DNA of 64,000 nt, taken from positions 180,764 to 244,763 of the forward strand of contig NZ_JAPYKH010000005.1 of the NCBI RefSeq assembly GCF_029623345.1. Reading direction: 5' to 3'. This stretch comes from Sphingomonas phyllosphaerae (GTDB lineage: Bacteria; Pseudomonadota; Alphaproteobacteria; Sphingomonadales; Sphingomonadaceae). A model generated the notes under the pieces. The model saw only the letters and a list, made by a program, of their open reading frames with translations, was not told where the DNA came from and did not search any database. Position 1 is the first letter of the stretch. Each line of letters opens with the position of its first letter. This document shows positions 24,416-33,372 of this stretch, piece after piece. The position numbers and the translations under genes were made by a program.

Positions 24416-24468
24416 CAGAAGCGTAGCCGGGTGGCAGCGGATCACCCGGCGCGGGCGGGAGAGTGACG

Positions 24469-26808
24469 ATGCGGCGAGCGACGACATGGGCGGGCGCGGT
24501 GGCGCTCGCGGCGCTGACGGCGAGCGGCGGCTACGGCCAGCAGGCGGGTCCGTCCGGCGTCGACCTCGCCGACCCGCGCGTCGGCACCGCGCCGCTCGAC
24601 CGCCCCGAGCTGATCGGCAACGCCCCGCCACCGGGCGAGCCGACCTATTCGGGCATCACCTCGCCCGGCGCGCGGCTGCCGCACAGCGCGGTCGAGGCGG
24701 CGCCCGTCAACGTCAACGTGCCGCTCTCCTACCCCAGCGGCGTCGCGACGCCCTATTATTACAGCAACCCGACGATGATCGGCTTCACCGCGGGCGGTGG
24801 GCCGACCTATGGCGGGCGCGCGCAGCCCTTCGTCATGCCCGTGGTCGGCGACTGGACCGTGCCGCCGGCCTCGACCGAGGCTTATTACGACAAGGCCAAG
24901 GAGCTGGCGTCGCCGGGCTATTACGCCGCCGACCTCACCAGCATCGGCGTCAAGGCCGAGCTGACCGCAACCCGCGCCACCGGGCTGATGCGCTTCACCT
25001 TCCCCGCGACCGAGCGGGCGCATCTGATCCTCAACCTCAACCGCCGCGGCGGCGCGGTCGAGGTGGTCAACGACCGCACCGTACGCGGTGCCGCGACCGC
25101 CAACGATGATCACGATGCGCGTGATGGCCGCTATTTCGTCGCGGTCTTCTCCAAGCCCTTCAAGCGCTTCGGCACGTTCCGCAAGTCCGCTGGCGGTGGT
25201 CAGGGCTATGGCATCGGCGGCGCGGACGTGATGCCCGATGCGCGCGCGATCGAGGGCGGGTTTGCCGGCGCCTACACCGACTTCACCACCCGCGCGGGCG
25301 AGCAGGTACTCGTCAAAATCGCACATGGCGCCAGCTACGCCGACGCCGAGGCGCGGCTGCGCGCCGAGAGCCCGGGCTGGGACTTCGACGGCATCCGCGG
25401 GGCGGCACGCGCGGCCTGGTCGGGGCTGCTCGACCGAGTGCAGGTGAGCGGCGGCAGCGAGAAGCAGCGGCGGCTGTTCTACTCCACCTTGTTCCAGTCC
25501 TTCGCCAGCCCCCGGCTGATCGCGCGCAAGGGCGAGCGCTTCGCCGACAGCAACGGCAAGGTGCAGACCGCGACGCACGACCGCTACGGCCCGGTGCCGT
25601 TCTGGGATACGGGGCGCAACCAGATCGTGCTGCTCGAGCTGCTCGAACCCCAGGTCGTGCAGGACATCATGGCGTCCGAACTCGACATGGCGCGCGAGCG
25701 CGGTTTCATGAACACCTCGTTCCATGGCGACAATGCGGTGTTCCTGTATCTCGGCGCGATGCGGCGCGGCATCCCGTTCGACTATGCCGCTGCCTACGAC
25801 TACATGCGGAAGAACGCGACCGACCCGGCCGGGCCGCGCGGCTATCTCGCCGAATATATGCGCCGCGGCTGGATTTCGGACGAGGTGCCCGCGGGCAACC
25901 CCAGCCCGCCCTATGCGGGCGGCAAGGCGGGTGCGGCGACCACGCTCGAATATGCCTGGGACGACCATGCCATGGCCGAGCTGGCCGAGCGGCTCGGTCG
26001 CCGCGACGACGCCGCGCTGTTCCGCCGCCGCGCCGCCAACTGGCGCAACGTGTTCGACAAACGCACCGGCTTCATCCGCGGCCGTACCGACGACGGCACA
26101 TGGATCGCGCCGTTCGACCCGCAGGAGCCCTATTACAACTTCATGATGAAGGAGGCGTCGGGCTGGTCGACCTTGTGGCTGGTGCCGCACGACGTCGGCG
26201 GACTCGCCAGTGCGCTCGGCGGTCGCGCGGCGTTCAACGCCAAGCTCGATCGCTTCTTCGCCACGCCCTACACGCCCAAGGGGATCTGCCGCGACTGCAC
26301 CGGCATGGTCGGCCAGTATGTCCAGGGCAACCAGCCCGACCAGCACGCGCCCTTCCTCTACGCCTGGGGCGGGCAGCCGTGGAAGACGCAGGCGCTGACC
26401 CGCCGCATCCTCGACACGCTGTACGGCAGCGACGCCTCGGGCTTCGGCTATCCCGGCATGGACGACCAGGGTGCGACCTCGTCGTGGTACGCGCTGGCGG
26501 CGCTGGGCTTCTACCCGGTCGACCCGTCCAGCGACGTGTACATGCTGGCGAGCCCGCTGTTCGATCGCGCCGCGGTGACGCTCGGGAACGGCAAATTGCT
26601 GGAGATCGTCGCCAGGGGTAACGGCGCGGCGAATCCGTACATCCAATCGGCGACGCTCAACGGGCGGCCCTGGACCAAGGCGTGGTTCCGCCACGACGAC
26701 GTCAAGGACGGCGCGCGATTGGAGCTGGTGATGGGGCCGACGCCCAACAAGGCGTGGGGCAGCGCGCCGGCGGACGCGCCACCGACGCTCACGCCGATGC
26801 CGCGGTAG
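24469..26808 (+). CDS. GH92 alpha-mannosidase, copy 1 (divergent)
   Basis: 779 residues with a signal peptide (RATTWAGAVALAALTASGGYGQQ). GH92 enzymes are calcium-dependent, inverting exo-alpha-mannosidases of the periplasm or surface. The (alpha/alpha)6 domain is recognisable by VPFWDTGRNQ, FHGDNAVF, the putative general-acid segment KEASGWSTLW (about residue 562), the PWKTQ motif and DDQGATSSWYALAALGFYPV (about residue 664). It differs from the other copies: GNQPDQH replaces GNEP (about residue 620), the residue before the base Asp is Met, and the N-terminal beta domain has an extra ~60 residues (PPPGEPTYSGITSPGARLP). It stands alone with its own promoter. Specificity is uncertain. Confidence 0.92.
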   Translation: MRRATTWAGAVALAALTASGGYGQQAGPSGVDLADPRVGTAPLDRPELIGNAPPPGEPTYSGITSPGARLPHSAVEAAPVNVNVPLSYPSGVATPYYYSNPTMIGFTAGGGPTYGGRAQPFVMPVVGDWTVPPASTEAYYDKAKELASPGYYAADLTSIGVKAELTATRATGLMRFTFPATERAHLILNLNRRGGAVEVVNDRTVRGAATANDDHDARDGRYFVAVFSKPFKRFGTFRKSAGGGQGYGIGGADVMPDARAIEGGFAGAYTDFTTRAGEQVLVKIAHGASYADAEARLRAESPGWDFDGIRGAARAAWSGLLDRVQVSGGSEKQRRLFYSTLFQSFASPRLIARKGERFADSNGKVQTATHDRYGPVPFWDTGRNQIVLLELLEPQVVQDIMASELDMARERGFMNTSFHGDNAVFLYLGAMRRGIPFDYAAAYDYMRKNATDPAGPRGYLAEYMRRGWISDEVPAGNPSPPYAGGKAGAATTLEYAWDDHAMAELAERLGRRDDAALFRRRAANWRNVFDKRTGFIRGRTDDGTWIAPFDPQEPYYNFMMKEASGWSTLWLVPHDVGGLASALGGRAAFNAKLDRFFATPYTPKGICRDCTGMVGQYVQGNQPDQHAPFLYAWGGQPWKTQALTRRILDTLYGSDASGFGYPGMDDQGATSSWYALAALGFYPVDPSSDVYMLASPLFDRAAVTLGNGKLLEIVARGNGAANPYIQSATLNGRPWTKAWFRHDDVKDGARLELVMGPTPNKAWGSAPADAPPTLTPMPR

Positions 26809-26878
26809 GTACGGGGAGACGCCCCGGTCGTCTCGGGGAGGTTAGCGGCGGTAGCAGTCAGAACGCCGCCCCTTCCCG

Positions 26879-27199
26879 CCGCCACCCCGGCGCACGCCGG
26901 GGTCCAGTTGCGGGACGCACGTGGCGCTCACAAGGGCCTTCCCACCTGAGCCCCGGCGTCCGCCGAGGCGATGCGCTGGGGGGCACTCCCGTGTTCCTGC
27001 GCACGCAGGAACCCAGGGCTATTAAGGGTAACACCGGCCGCTCCGGGCTCCTGCGTGCGCAGGAGCACGGCACGGCCATGATCGGGATGGGTCGACCGCC
27101 ACCAACCTGTTCCCCGGCGCAGGCCGGGGCCCGTTGCGCGACGGCCGTGACTCCCACGGCGACCTTCGCACCTGGGCCCCGGCCTGCGCGGGGAACGCC
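26879..27199. repeat. Cluster of three REP-like inverted-repeat elements
   Basis: The 412-base gap between convergent GH92 genes is almost filled by three tandem elements: about 26879-26975 (CCCCGGCG...CGCCGGGG arms), 26995-27071 (TTCCTGCGCACGCAGGAA facing CTCCTGCGTGCGCAGGAG) and 27108-27199 (CCCCGGCGCAGGCCGGGG facing GCCCCGGCCTGCGCGGGG). All follow the two-palindrome layout of the elements elsewhere in the window. I see no gene or RNA in the gap; the elements may also stop read-through in both directions. Confidence 0.75.
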
Positions 27200-27220
27200 A
27201 TCAGCGAGAGGGCCTGACTC

Positions 27221-29557
27221 TCACCCCTGCGCCATGCGCCCGAACGACGGCGGCCGGTCGGCCGGTGCGGTCCCGAAGCGCGACGGCGACGCGCCCATGG
27301 TGAACTCGAGCGTCCCGCCCTTCACCAGGTCGCGGTGCGCGATCCAGTTGCGCGTCCACGGCTTCCCGTTCCAGCGCACCGACTGGACATAGGGGCGGTC
27401 GGGCGCGTTGCCGATCGCGCGCACGCGCAGCCGGCGACCACCGCCGAGGTCCAGCTCGGCGGCGTCGAACAGCGGCGAGCCGAACACGTATACCGCGCTG
27501 ACCGGATCGACGGGATAGAAGCCGAGCGAGCTCAGCACGAACCAGGCGCTGGTCTGGCCGCAATCGTCGTTGCCGATCACGCCGTCGGGGTCGGCCTTGT
27601 ACATCTCGTCGCACAGCCGCCGCACCATCGCCTGCGTCTTCCACGGCGCACCCGCGAAGGCGTAGAGGTAGGCGACGTGCTGGTCGGGCTCGTTGCCGTG
27701 CGCGTACTGGCCGACCAACCCGGAGATGTCGGGCGGCGCGTTCTTGGGCAGCGTCGAGGGCGCGCTGAACAAGGCGTCGAGCTTGGCGACGAACTGGGCG
27801 TCGCCGCCGAAATGCTCGATCATGCCGTAGCTGTCGTGCTGGTTGAGGAAGGTCGCCTGCCAGCCATTGGCCTCGGTATAATCGCGCTGCTTTTCCGGAT
27901 CATGGCCGAGCTGGATCGGATCATAGTCCTTCCACCAGCTGCCGTCGGCGAAGCGCGGGCGCGCGAAGCCGATCGACGGGTCGATCACGTTGCGCCAGTT
28001 GCGCGCGCGCCGGCGCAGCGCGGCGGCGTCGGCGGTCGCGCCCGCGGCTTCGGCGATCACCGCCGCGGCCCAGTCGTCATAGGCATATTCCTGCGTGCGG
28101 CTGACCGACTCCCAGGTCTTGTCAGCGGGCACGAAGCCCAGGTCCATGTACCAGCCGCGCCCGAGCGAGCTGTCCGAATCCTTGAAGTCGCGGTCGAAGG
28201 CGCGGCGCCGCAGGTTGGGCCAGGCGGCGGCGTAATCGGCCTTGATGCCCTTGGCGCAGGCCTCCGCCATCACCGACACCGCGTGCCAGCCGATCATCGT
28301 GCCCGTCTCGACCCCCTGAAGCGGCCAGACCGGCGGCCCATAGGGGCTCTCGACCGTCTGGCGCACGAGGTCGCGCACGAGCAGCCCCGCCTGCTCGGAC
28401 TTCACCAGCGTGAGCAGCGGGTGGAGCGCGCGATAGGTGTCCCACAGCGAATAGGCGCTGTACGCCGCCTCGCCGGCGGGGACGCGATGGACCTCGCGGT
28501 CGAGCCCGACATAGCGGCCGTCGCGGTCGGTGAAGAGCGTCGGCCCGACGAGGCAGTGATAGAGCCCGCTCGCCATGATCGTGCGCTCGGCGGGGGTGGC
28601 GCCCGCCACCTTGATCGAGTCGAGCTCGCGCGCCCACCGCCGCCGCGCCGCGGTGGCGGTGGCGTCAAAGTCCCAGCCGGGCGCCTCCTCCGCCAGCGCC
28701 TGCTTGGCGCCGGCGACGTCGACCGCGGAGATGCCGGTCTTGATCAGGATCGGCGCGCCGCCGGCCTGGTCGTAGAACAGCGCAACCTTGAGCCTGGCGC
28801 CCTTGGCCGCGCGCGCGCCGGCGGGCAGCGGGCGGTCATCGTCGCCGTAGAACTGCACGCGGTCGGGCTGGCGCGAGAGCCGCATCGCGAAATGGATCCG
28901 CCGCCCCTTGGCCCAGCGGTGGACGCGACGGCTGCCGGTCAGCAGCCCGTCGGCGTCGAGCTGGAGCGAGGCCTCGTCGACCAGCACGCCCTTATCCCAC
29001 ACGTCGAGCACCATGTGCGCGAAGTCGACCAGGATGTGCGCGGGACCGTCGGGGAAGCTGTGGCGGTGCCAGCCGGTGCGGTCGGTCACGGTCAGTTCCG
29101 ACAGCACGCCGCTCTCGAGCCGGACGCGATAATAGCCGGGCTCGGCATGCTCGTCGGAGAAGCGCTGGCGATAGCCCTGGTCGGGATCGCTGAGCGGACC
29201 GGGCTCGAGCTGGACCGGGCCGCGCGTCGGCACCACCAGCACGTCGAGCATGTCACCGATGCCCGTGCCCGACAGATGCGTGTGGCTGAAGCCCATGATC
29301 GACGTGTCGGTGCGGTGATAGCCCGAGCAGGAATCCCAGCGCGTGTTGTCGGTGTCGGGGCCGAGCTGGACCATGCCGTGCGGCATCGTCGGCCCGGGGA
29401 AGGTGTGGCCGTGGCCGCCCGTGCCGATGAACAGGTCGGGCGCGGCGGCGGCGGCGGCGGGCGCCGCGCCGCCCTGCGCGCGCGCGGCGGCGGGGAGCGC
29501 CCCGGCCAGGCCGAGCGCGGCGGCGGAGGCGAGCGCCTCGCGGCGGGTGGTGGTCAT
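27221..29557 (-). CDS. GH92 alpha-mannosidase, copy 2
   Basis: 778 residues from ATG 29557; the frame is open further upstream but the Tat-type signal (TTTRREALASAAALG...AAARA) starts here. The mature protein begins with the GH92 substrate-loop motif FIGTGGHGHTFPGPTMPHGMVQLGPD, then HTHLSGTGIGD, SLWDTYRALHPLL, the putative acid in DYTEANGWQATF (about residue 562), canonical GNEPDQHVAYLY (about residue 622), PWKTQ and the base-Asp motif NDDCGQTSAWFV (about residue 662). Probably an exo-alpha-1,2- or alpha-1,3-mannosidase. It lies 20 bases after GH125 and is last in the minus-strand operon. Confidence 0.95.
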   Translation of the reverse strand: MTTTRREALASAAALGLAGALPAAARAQGGAAPAAAAAAPDLFIGTGGHGHTFPGPTMPHGMVQLGPDTDNTRWDSCSGYHRTDTSIMGFSHTHLSGTGIGDMLDVLVVPTRGPVQLEPGPLSDPDQGYRQRFSDEHAEPGYYRVRLESGVLSELTVTDRTGWHRHSFPDGPAHILVDFAHMVLDVWDKGVLVDEASLQLDADGLLTGSRRVHRWAKGRRIHFAMRLSRQPDRVQFYGDDDRPLPAGARAAKGARLKVALFYDQAGGAPILIKTGISAVDVAGAKQALAEEAPGWDFDATATAARRRWARELDSIKVAGATPAERTIMASGLYHCLVGPTLFTDRDGRYVGLDREVHRVPAGEAAYSAYSLWDTYRALHPLLTLVKSEQAGLLVRDLVRQTVESPYGPPVWPLQGVETGTMIGWHAVSVMAEACAKGIKADYAAAWPNLRRRAFDRDFKDSDSSLGRGWYMDLGFVPADKTWESVSRTQEYAYDDWAAAVIAEAAGATADAAALRRRARNWRNVIDPSIGFARPRFADGSWWKDYDPIQLGHDPEKQRDYTEANGWQATFLNQHDSYGMIEHFGGDAQFVAKLDALFSAPSTLPKNAPPDISGLVGQYAHGNEPDQHVAYLYAFAGAPWKTQAMVRRLCDEMYKADPDGVIGNDDCGQTSAWFVLSSLGFYPVDPVSAVYVFGSPLFDAAELDLGGGRRLRVRAIGNAPDRPYVQSVRWNGKPWTRNWIAHRDLVKGGTLEFTMGASPSRFGTAPADRPPSFGRMAQG

Positions 29558-29577
29558 GTCGGGTCCTTCGAGATCGT

Positions 29578-31008
29578 TCAAAGCGGCGTGGCGAGCAGTG
29601 CGGGGCGGCGCCGCTCGAGATCGAGGATGAGGTCGCCGAACAGCCCGTTGGCCCAGGCGAACCAGGGCCGCGTGAACTTTGCCGGATCGTCCTTGTGGAA
29701 GCTCTCGTGCATGAAGCCGGTGCCGGCATGTGTCGCCTTGAGCCAGCGCAGGCATTGCAGGATCTGCGCGTCGTCGTCGCTGTCGAGCGCGCGGCTGACG
29801 ATCGACATCGGCCAGATCATGTCCATGCCGACGTGCGGCCCGCCAATCCCCTCGGCCGCTTTGCCCTTGAAGAAATACGGGTTGCGCTCGCTCCACGCCA
29901 GCGCCTGGGTGCGGCGGTAGAGCGGGTCGTCGCGCCGCGCCGCGCCGAGCAGCGGCAGCGCCGAGAGGCTCGGCACGTTGGCGTCGTCCATGAAGATGGC
30001 GTTGCCATAGCCGTCGACCTCATAGGCCCAGACCTCGCCGCCCTGCCCGTCCGGCATCTTTCCGTGCGCCGCCAGCGCGGCCTCGACCTCGGCCGCCAGC
30101 GCCTCGGCGTCGGCGGCGCTGGTCGCGTCACCCGCGGCCTCGCGCTGGACGGTGGCGAGCATGCGGAGAGCGCTCACGGCGAACAGGTTGGACGGGATCA
30201 GGAAAGGATAGAAGCAGGCGTCGTCGGACGGGCGGAACATCGAGTGGATCAGCCCGACCTTGCGCGTCGGCGCGCCGCGCCCCTCGAACATCAGCGTCTC
30301 GGTGGGCGAGAGATTGAGTCGCTGGAACCGGTAAGGCCCGTCGTCGCTCTTGCGCTGCTGCTGGCGCAGCGTCGCCACCGCCAGCGCCATCGCGCGCTGC
30401 CACGTCGCGTCGAACGGCGCCTTGTCGCGCGTCGCGGTCCAATAGCCGTGCGCCAGCCGCATCGGATAGCAGAGCGAGTCGATCTCCCACTTCCGCTCGG
30501 CGACGCCCGGCTTCATCTCGGTCTTGTCGTCGCGCGCGCCCAGGTTGGAGCGCGCGTGCGGGTCCTCCATGAAGGCGTTGGCATAAGGGTCGATCAGGAT
30601 GCAGCGCGCCTGCCGCTGGATCAGCCCATGGAAGAGCCGACGAAGCGGCGCGTCCTTGGGCGTGAGATGCACATAGGTTTGCAACTGCGCCGAGCTGTCG
30701 CGCAGCCACAACGCCTCGATGTCGCCGGTGATGACGAAGGCGTCGGGCTTGCCGTCGACCGTGCCGACCTTGGTGACCGTGGTATCGAGCGTGCTAGGGT
30801 AGCAATTCTCGAACAGCCAGGCGAGCTCGGGGTCGGCGATGCGACGCTTCACCCGCGCGATCTCGGCCTCGACCGCGGCGCTGGTGAACTTGCGCTGCGC
30901 CTTGGGCGGGCGCTTGCTTGCGAACGCCTGCGCCGCCGCGGCGCGAGGCAGTGCGCCCGCGACCGCCGCCGCCCCCGCACCCGCCATCAGCGCGCGCCGC
31001 GCGATCAC
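29578..31008 (-). CDS. GH125 exo-alpha-1,6-mannosidase
   Basis: 476 residues from a GTG that overlaps the upstream GH92 stop (GTGA). GH125 enzymes are metal-independent inverting alpha-1,6-mannosidases. Family motifs are clear: GDIEALWLRDSSAQLQTY, LCYPMRLAHGYW, FRPSDDACFYPF, GGPHVGMDMIWPM and the C-terminal MHESFHKDDP...FTRPWFAWANGLFG. The N-terminus (IARRALMAGAGAAAVAGALPRAAAA) is a twin-arginine-like signal peptide. The larger open frame upstream is the out-of-frame shadow of the GH92 gene. Together with GH92 it removes the alpha-1,6 linkages of mannan backbones or N-glycan cores. Confidence 0.95.
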   Translation of the reverse strand: MIARRALMAGAGAAAVAGALPRAAAAQAFASKRPPKAQRKFTSAAVEAEIARVKRRIADPELAWLFENCYPSTLDTTVTKVGTVDGKPDAFVITGDIEALWLRDSSAQLQTYVHLTPKDAPLRRLFHGLIQRQARCILIDPYANAFMEDPHARSNLGARDDKTEMKPGVAERKWEIDSLCYPMRLAHGYWTATRDKAPFDATWQRAMALAVATLRQQQRKSDDGPYRFQRLNLSPTETLMFEGRGAPTRKVGLIHSMFRPSDDACFYPFLIPSNLFAVSALRMLATVQREAAGDATSAADAEALAAEVEAALAAHGKMPDGQGGEVWAYEVDGYGNAIFMDDANVPSLSALPLLGAARRDDPLYRRTQALAWSERNPYFFKGKAAEGIGGPHVGMDMIWPMSIVSRALDSDDDAQILQCLRWLKATHAGTGFMHESFHKDDPAKFTRPWFAWANGLFGDLILDLERRRPALLATPL

Positions 31009-33344
31009 TTCACCGCCCCGGGCGCGCTCATCGAGAAGGGCCGGTCCGCTTTGGCGGTGCCCCATTGCTTGTTCGGCGTGGGGCCCATCACGAAGCGCAG
31101 CGTACCGCCCGCCTGCAGCGCCTCGCGCGACAGCCACGGCTTGGCGTAAGGCACGCCGTTGAGCGTCGCCGACTGGATGTAGACATTGTCGCGGCTGTTG
31201 TTCTCGGCCTCGATCGTCAGCACCTTGCCGCCGGGCATGGTGACGCTGCTGCGGCGGAACAGCGGGCTGCCGATGGCATATTGCCCCACCGTCGGCGTGA
31301 CGGGATAGAAGCCCAGCGCGGAGAAGACGTACCAGGCCGAGGTCTGGCCGTTGTCCTCGTCGCCGGGGTAGCCGTCGGGTGCGGCGGAGTAGAGTTTCCG
31401 CATCACCTCGCGCGCGTGATATTGCGCCTTCCACGGCGCGCCGGCCCAGTCGTACAGATAGATCATGTGCTGGATCGGCTGGTTGCCGTGCGCATATTGG
31501 CCCATGTCGACGATCTGCATCTCGCGGATCTCGTGGATCACCTGGCCGTAATAGCTGTCGTCGAAGATCGGCGGCGTCGAGAACACCGAGTCGAGCCGCG
31601 CGACGAACTTGTCGTCGCCGCCCATCAGCCCGATCAGCCCCTGCACGTCCTGCATCACCGACCAGCTGTAATGGACCGAATTGCCCTCGGTGAAGGCGTC
31701 ACCCCATTTGTACGGACTGAACGCGGCCGACCAGCTGCCGTCCTTGTTGCGGCCGCGCATCCAGCCGCTCTGCGGATCGAACAGCTTGCGATAATTCTGC
31801 GCGTGCTCGGCGTATTTCTTGGCGTCGCCGGTCTTCCCGAGCGCGGCGGCCAGGCGCGACAGCGAGAAGTCGGCGGTGGCATATTCGAGCGTGCGCGCGG
31901 CATTTTCGTTGATGCCGACGTCATAAGGGACGTAACCGAGCTGGTTGTAGAGTTCGACGCCCTCGCGCCCGACCGCGCTGACCACCTTGCCGCTCTTGTC
32001 GCGCGGGCGCCCCTCGGACGTTGTCGCGTTCTTGACCATCGCCTCGTACAGCGTCTCCGCGTCGAAGCCGCGCACGCCGTTGAGATAGGCGTCGGCGATC
32101 AGGTTGGCCGAGTTCGACCCGATCATCACGCTGCGGTGCCCCGGGCTGGCCCATTCCGGTAGCCAGCCGGACTCCTTGTAGGTGTTGACCAGCCCCTGCA
32201 TGATCTCGCCGTCGCGCTCGGGATACATCAGCGCGAAGAAGGGGAAGACCGCGCGCCACGTGTCCCAGAAGCCGTTGTCGGTATAGAGTGGGCCGTCGTG
32301 GACCTTGCCGTCATACGGGCTGTAGTGGATCAGCTTGCCGTTCGCATCGCGCTCGTGGAACTCGCGCGGGAATTGCAGCATGCGCCACAGCGCCGAATAG
32401 AAAGTGCGGCGATTGTCGAGATCGGGGTCGTCGACCTTGATGCGGTCGAGCTCGGCCGACCAGGCGGCACGCGCCTTGGCCCTGGTCTGGTCGAACGTGT
32501 CGCGCCCGATCTCGCCGTCGAGATTGCGTTGCGCCTGCTCGGCGCTGATGAACGACGAGGCGACGCGCGCGCCGACCTGCTCGCCCTTCCTGGTCGCGAA
32601 GCTGATCACCGCGCCGACGTGATCGCCCTCGGCGCGGCGCCCCGCGGTCAGCGTGCCGTTGCCGTCGAAGGTCTGGCTGACGGTGAAGGGCTTGTCGAAC
32701 TCGACGACAAACCAGTTGCGGAAGTTGGCCGGCACGCCGCCGTGATTGTTGCTGACATAGCCGGTGATGCGGCGCCGCGCCGGGTCGACCGACACCATCG
32801 AGCCGCCGGCATAGCCGTCGAGCAGGACGTGCGCGTCCTTGGTCTCGGGGAAGGTGAAGCGGAAATGCGCGGCGCGCGCGGTCGGCACGATCTCGGTGGT
32901 GACGTCATAGTCGGCGAGATACACCTTGTAGCCCCAGGCGCGGCTCTCCTCCGCCTTGTGGCTGTACCAGGAGGCGCGCTCGGCCTCCTTCGCCTTCACT
33001 GCGCCGGTCATCGGCAGCAGCGCGAAGGCGGCATAATCGTTCATCCACGGGCTCGGCTGGTGCGTCTGCTTGAACCCGTTGATCTTGTGCGCGCTGTACG
33101 TGTAGCCCCAGCCGTCGCCCATCTTGCCGGTGACCGGCGTCCAGGCGTTCATCCCGAACGGCACCGCGATCGCGGGATAGGTGTTGCCGTAGGACAGCTC
33201 ATAGCTGCTGTCCGTCCCCATCAGCGGGTTGACGAGGTCGACCGACGCCGGCGGCGCGTCCTGCGCCACCGTCGCCGCGGGGGAGAGCATCGTGGCGGAG
33301 GCGCACAGCGCCGCGATGATGCCCCGGCGCCGCGCGCTTGCCAT
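31005..33344 (-). CDS. GH92 alpha-mannosidase, copy 3
   Basis: 779 residues from ATG 33344, six bases after a GGGAGA; an in-frame GTG two codons earlier is also possible. A signal peptide (GIIAALCASATMLSPAATVAQ) is present. GH92 motifs: DLVNPLMGTDS, GNTYPAIAVPFGMNAWTP, FWDTWRAVFPFF, the putative acid in AFTEGNSVHYSW (about residue 552), PWKAQ and DEDNGQTSAWYV (about residue 661). As in copy 1, GNEP is replaced by GNQPIQH (about residue 621). Second gene of the TonB-receptor/GH92/GH125/GH92 operon, 28 bases after the receptor gene. Confidence 0.95.
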   Translation of the reverse strand: MASARRRGIIAALCASATMLSPAATVAQDAPPASVDLVNPLMGTDSSYELSYGNTYPAIAVPFGMNAWTPVTGKMGDGWGYTYSAHKINGFKQTHQPSPWMNDYAAFALLPMTGAVKAKEAERASWYSHKAEESRAWGYKVYLADYDVTTEIVPTARAAHFRFTFPETKDAHVLLDGYAGGSMVSVDPARRRITGYVSNNHGGVPANFRNWFVVEFDKPFTVSQTFDGNGTLTAGRRAEGDHVGAVISFATRKGEQVGARVASSFISAEQAQRNLDGEIGRDTFDQTRAKARAAWSAELDRIKVDDPDLDNRRTFYSALWRMLQFPREFHERDANGKLIHYSPYDGKVHDGPLYTDNGFWDTWRAVFPFFALMYPERDGEIMQGLVNTYKESGWLPEWASPGHRSVMIGSNSANLIADAYLNGVRGFDAETLYEAMVKNATTSEGRPRDKSGKVVSAVGREGVELYNQLGYVPYDVGINENAARTLEYATADFSLSRLAAALGKTGDAKKYAEHAQNYRKLFDPQSGWMRGRNKDGSWSAAFSPYKWGDAFTEGNSVHYSWSVMQDVQGLIGLMGGDDKFVARLDSVFSTPPIFDDSYYGQVIHEIREMQIVDMGQYAHGNQPIQHMIYLYDWAGAPWKAQYHAREVMRKLYSAAPDGYPGDEDNGQTSAWYVFSALGFYPVTPTVGQYAIGSPLFRRSSVTMPGGKVLTIEAENNSRDNVYIQSATLNGVPYAKPWLSREALQAGGTLRFVMGPTPNKQWGTAKADRPFSMSAPGAVK

Positions 33345-33372
33345 GTTCACTCTCCCTGAGACGTATCGATGA

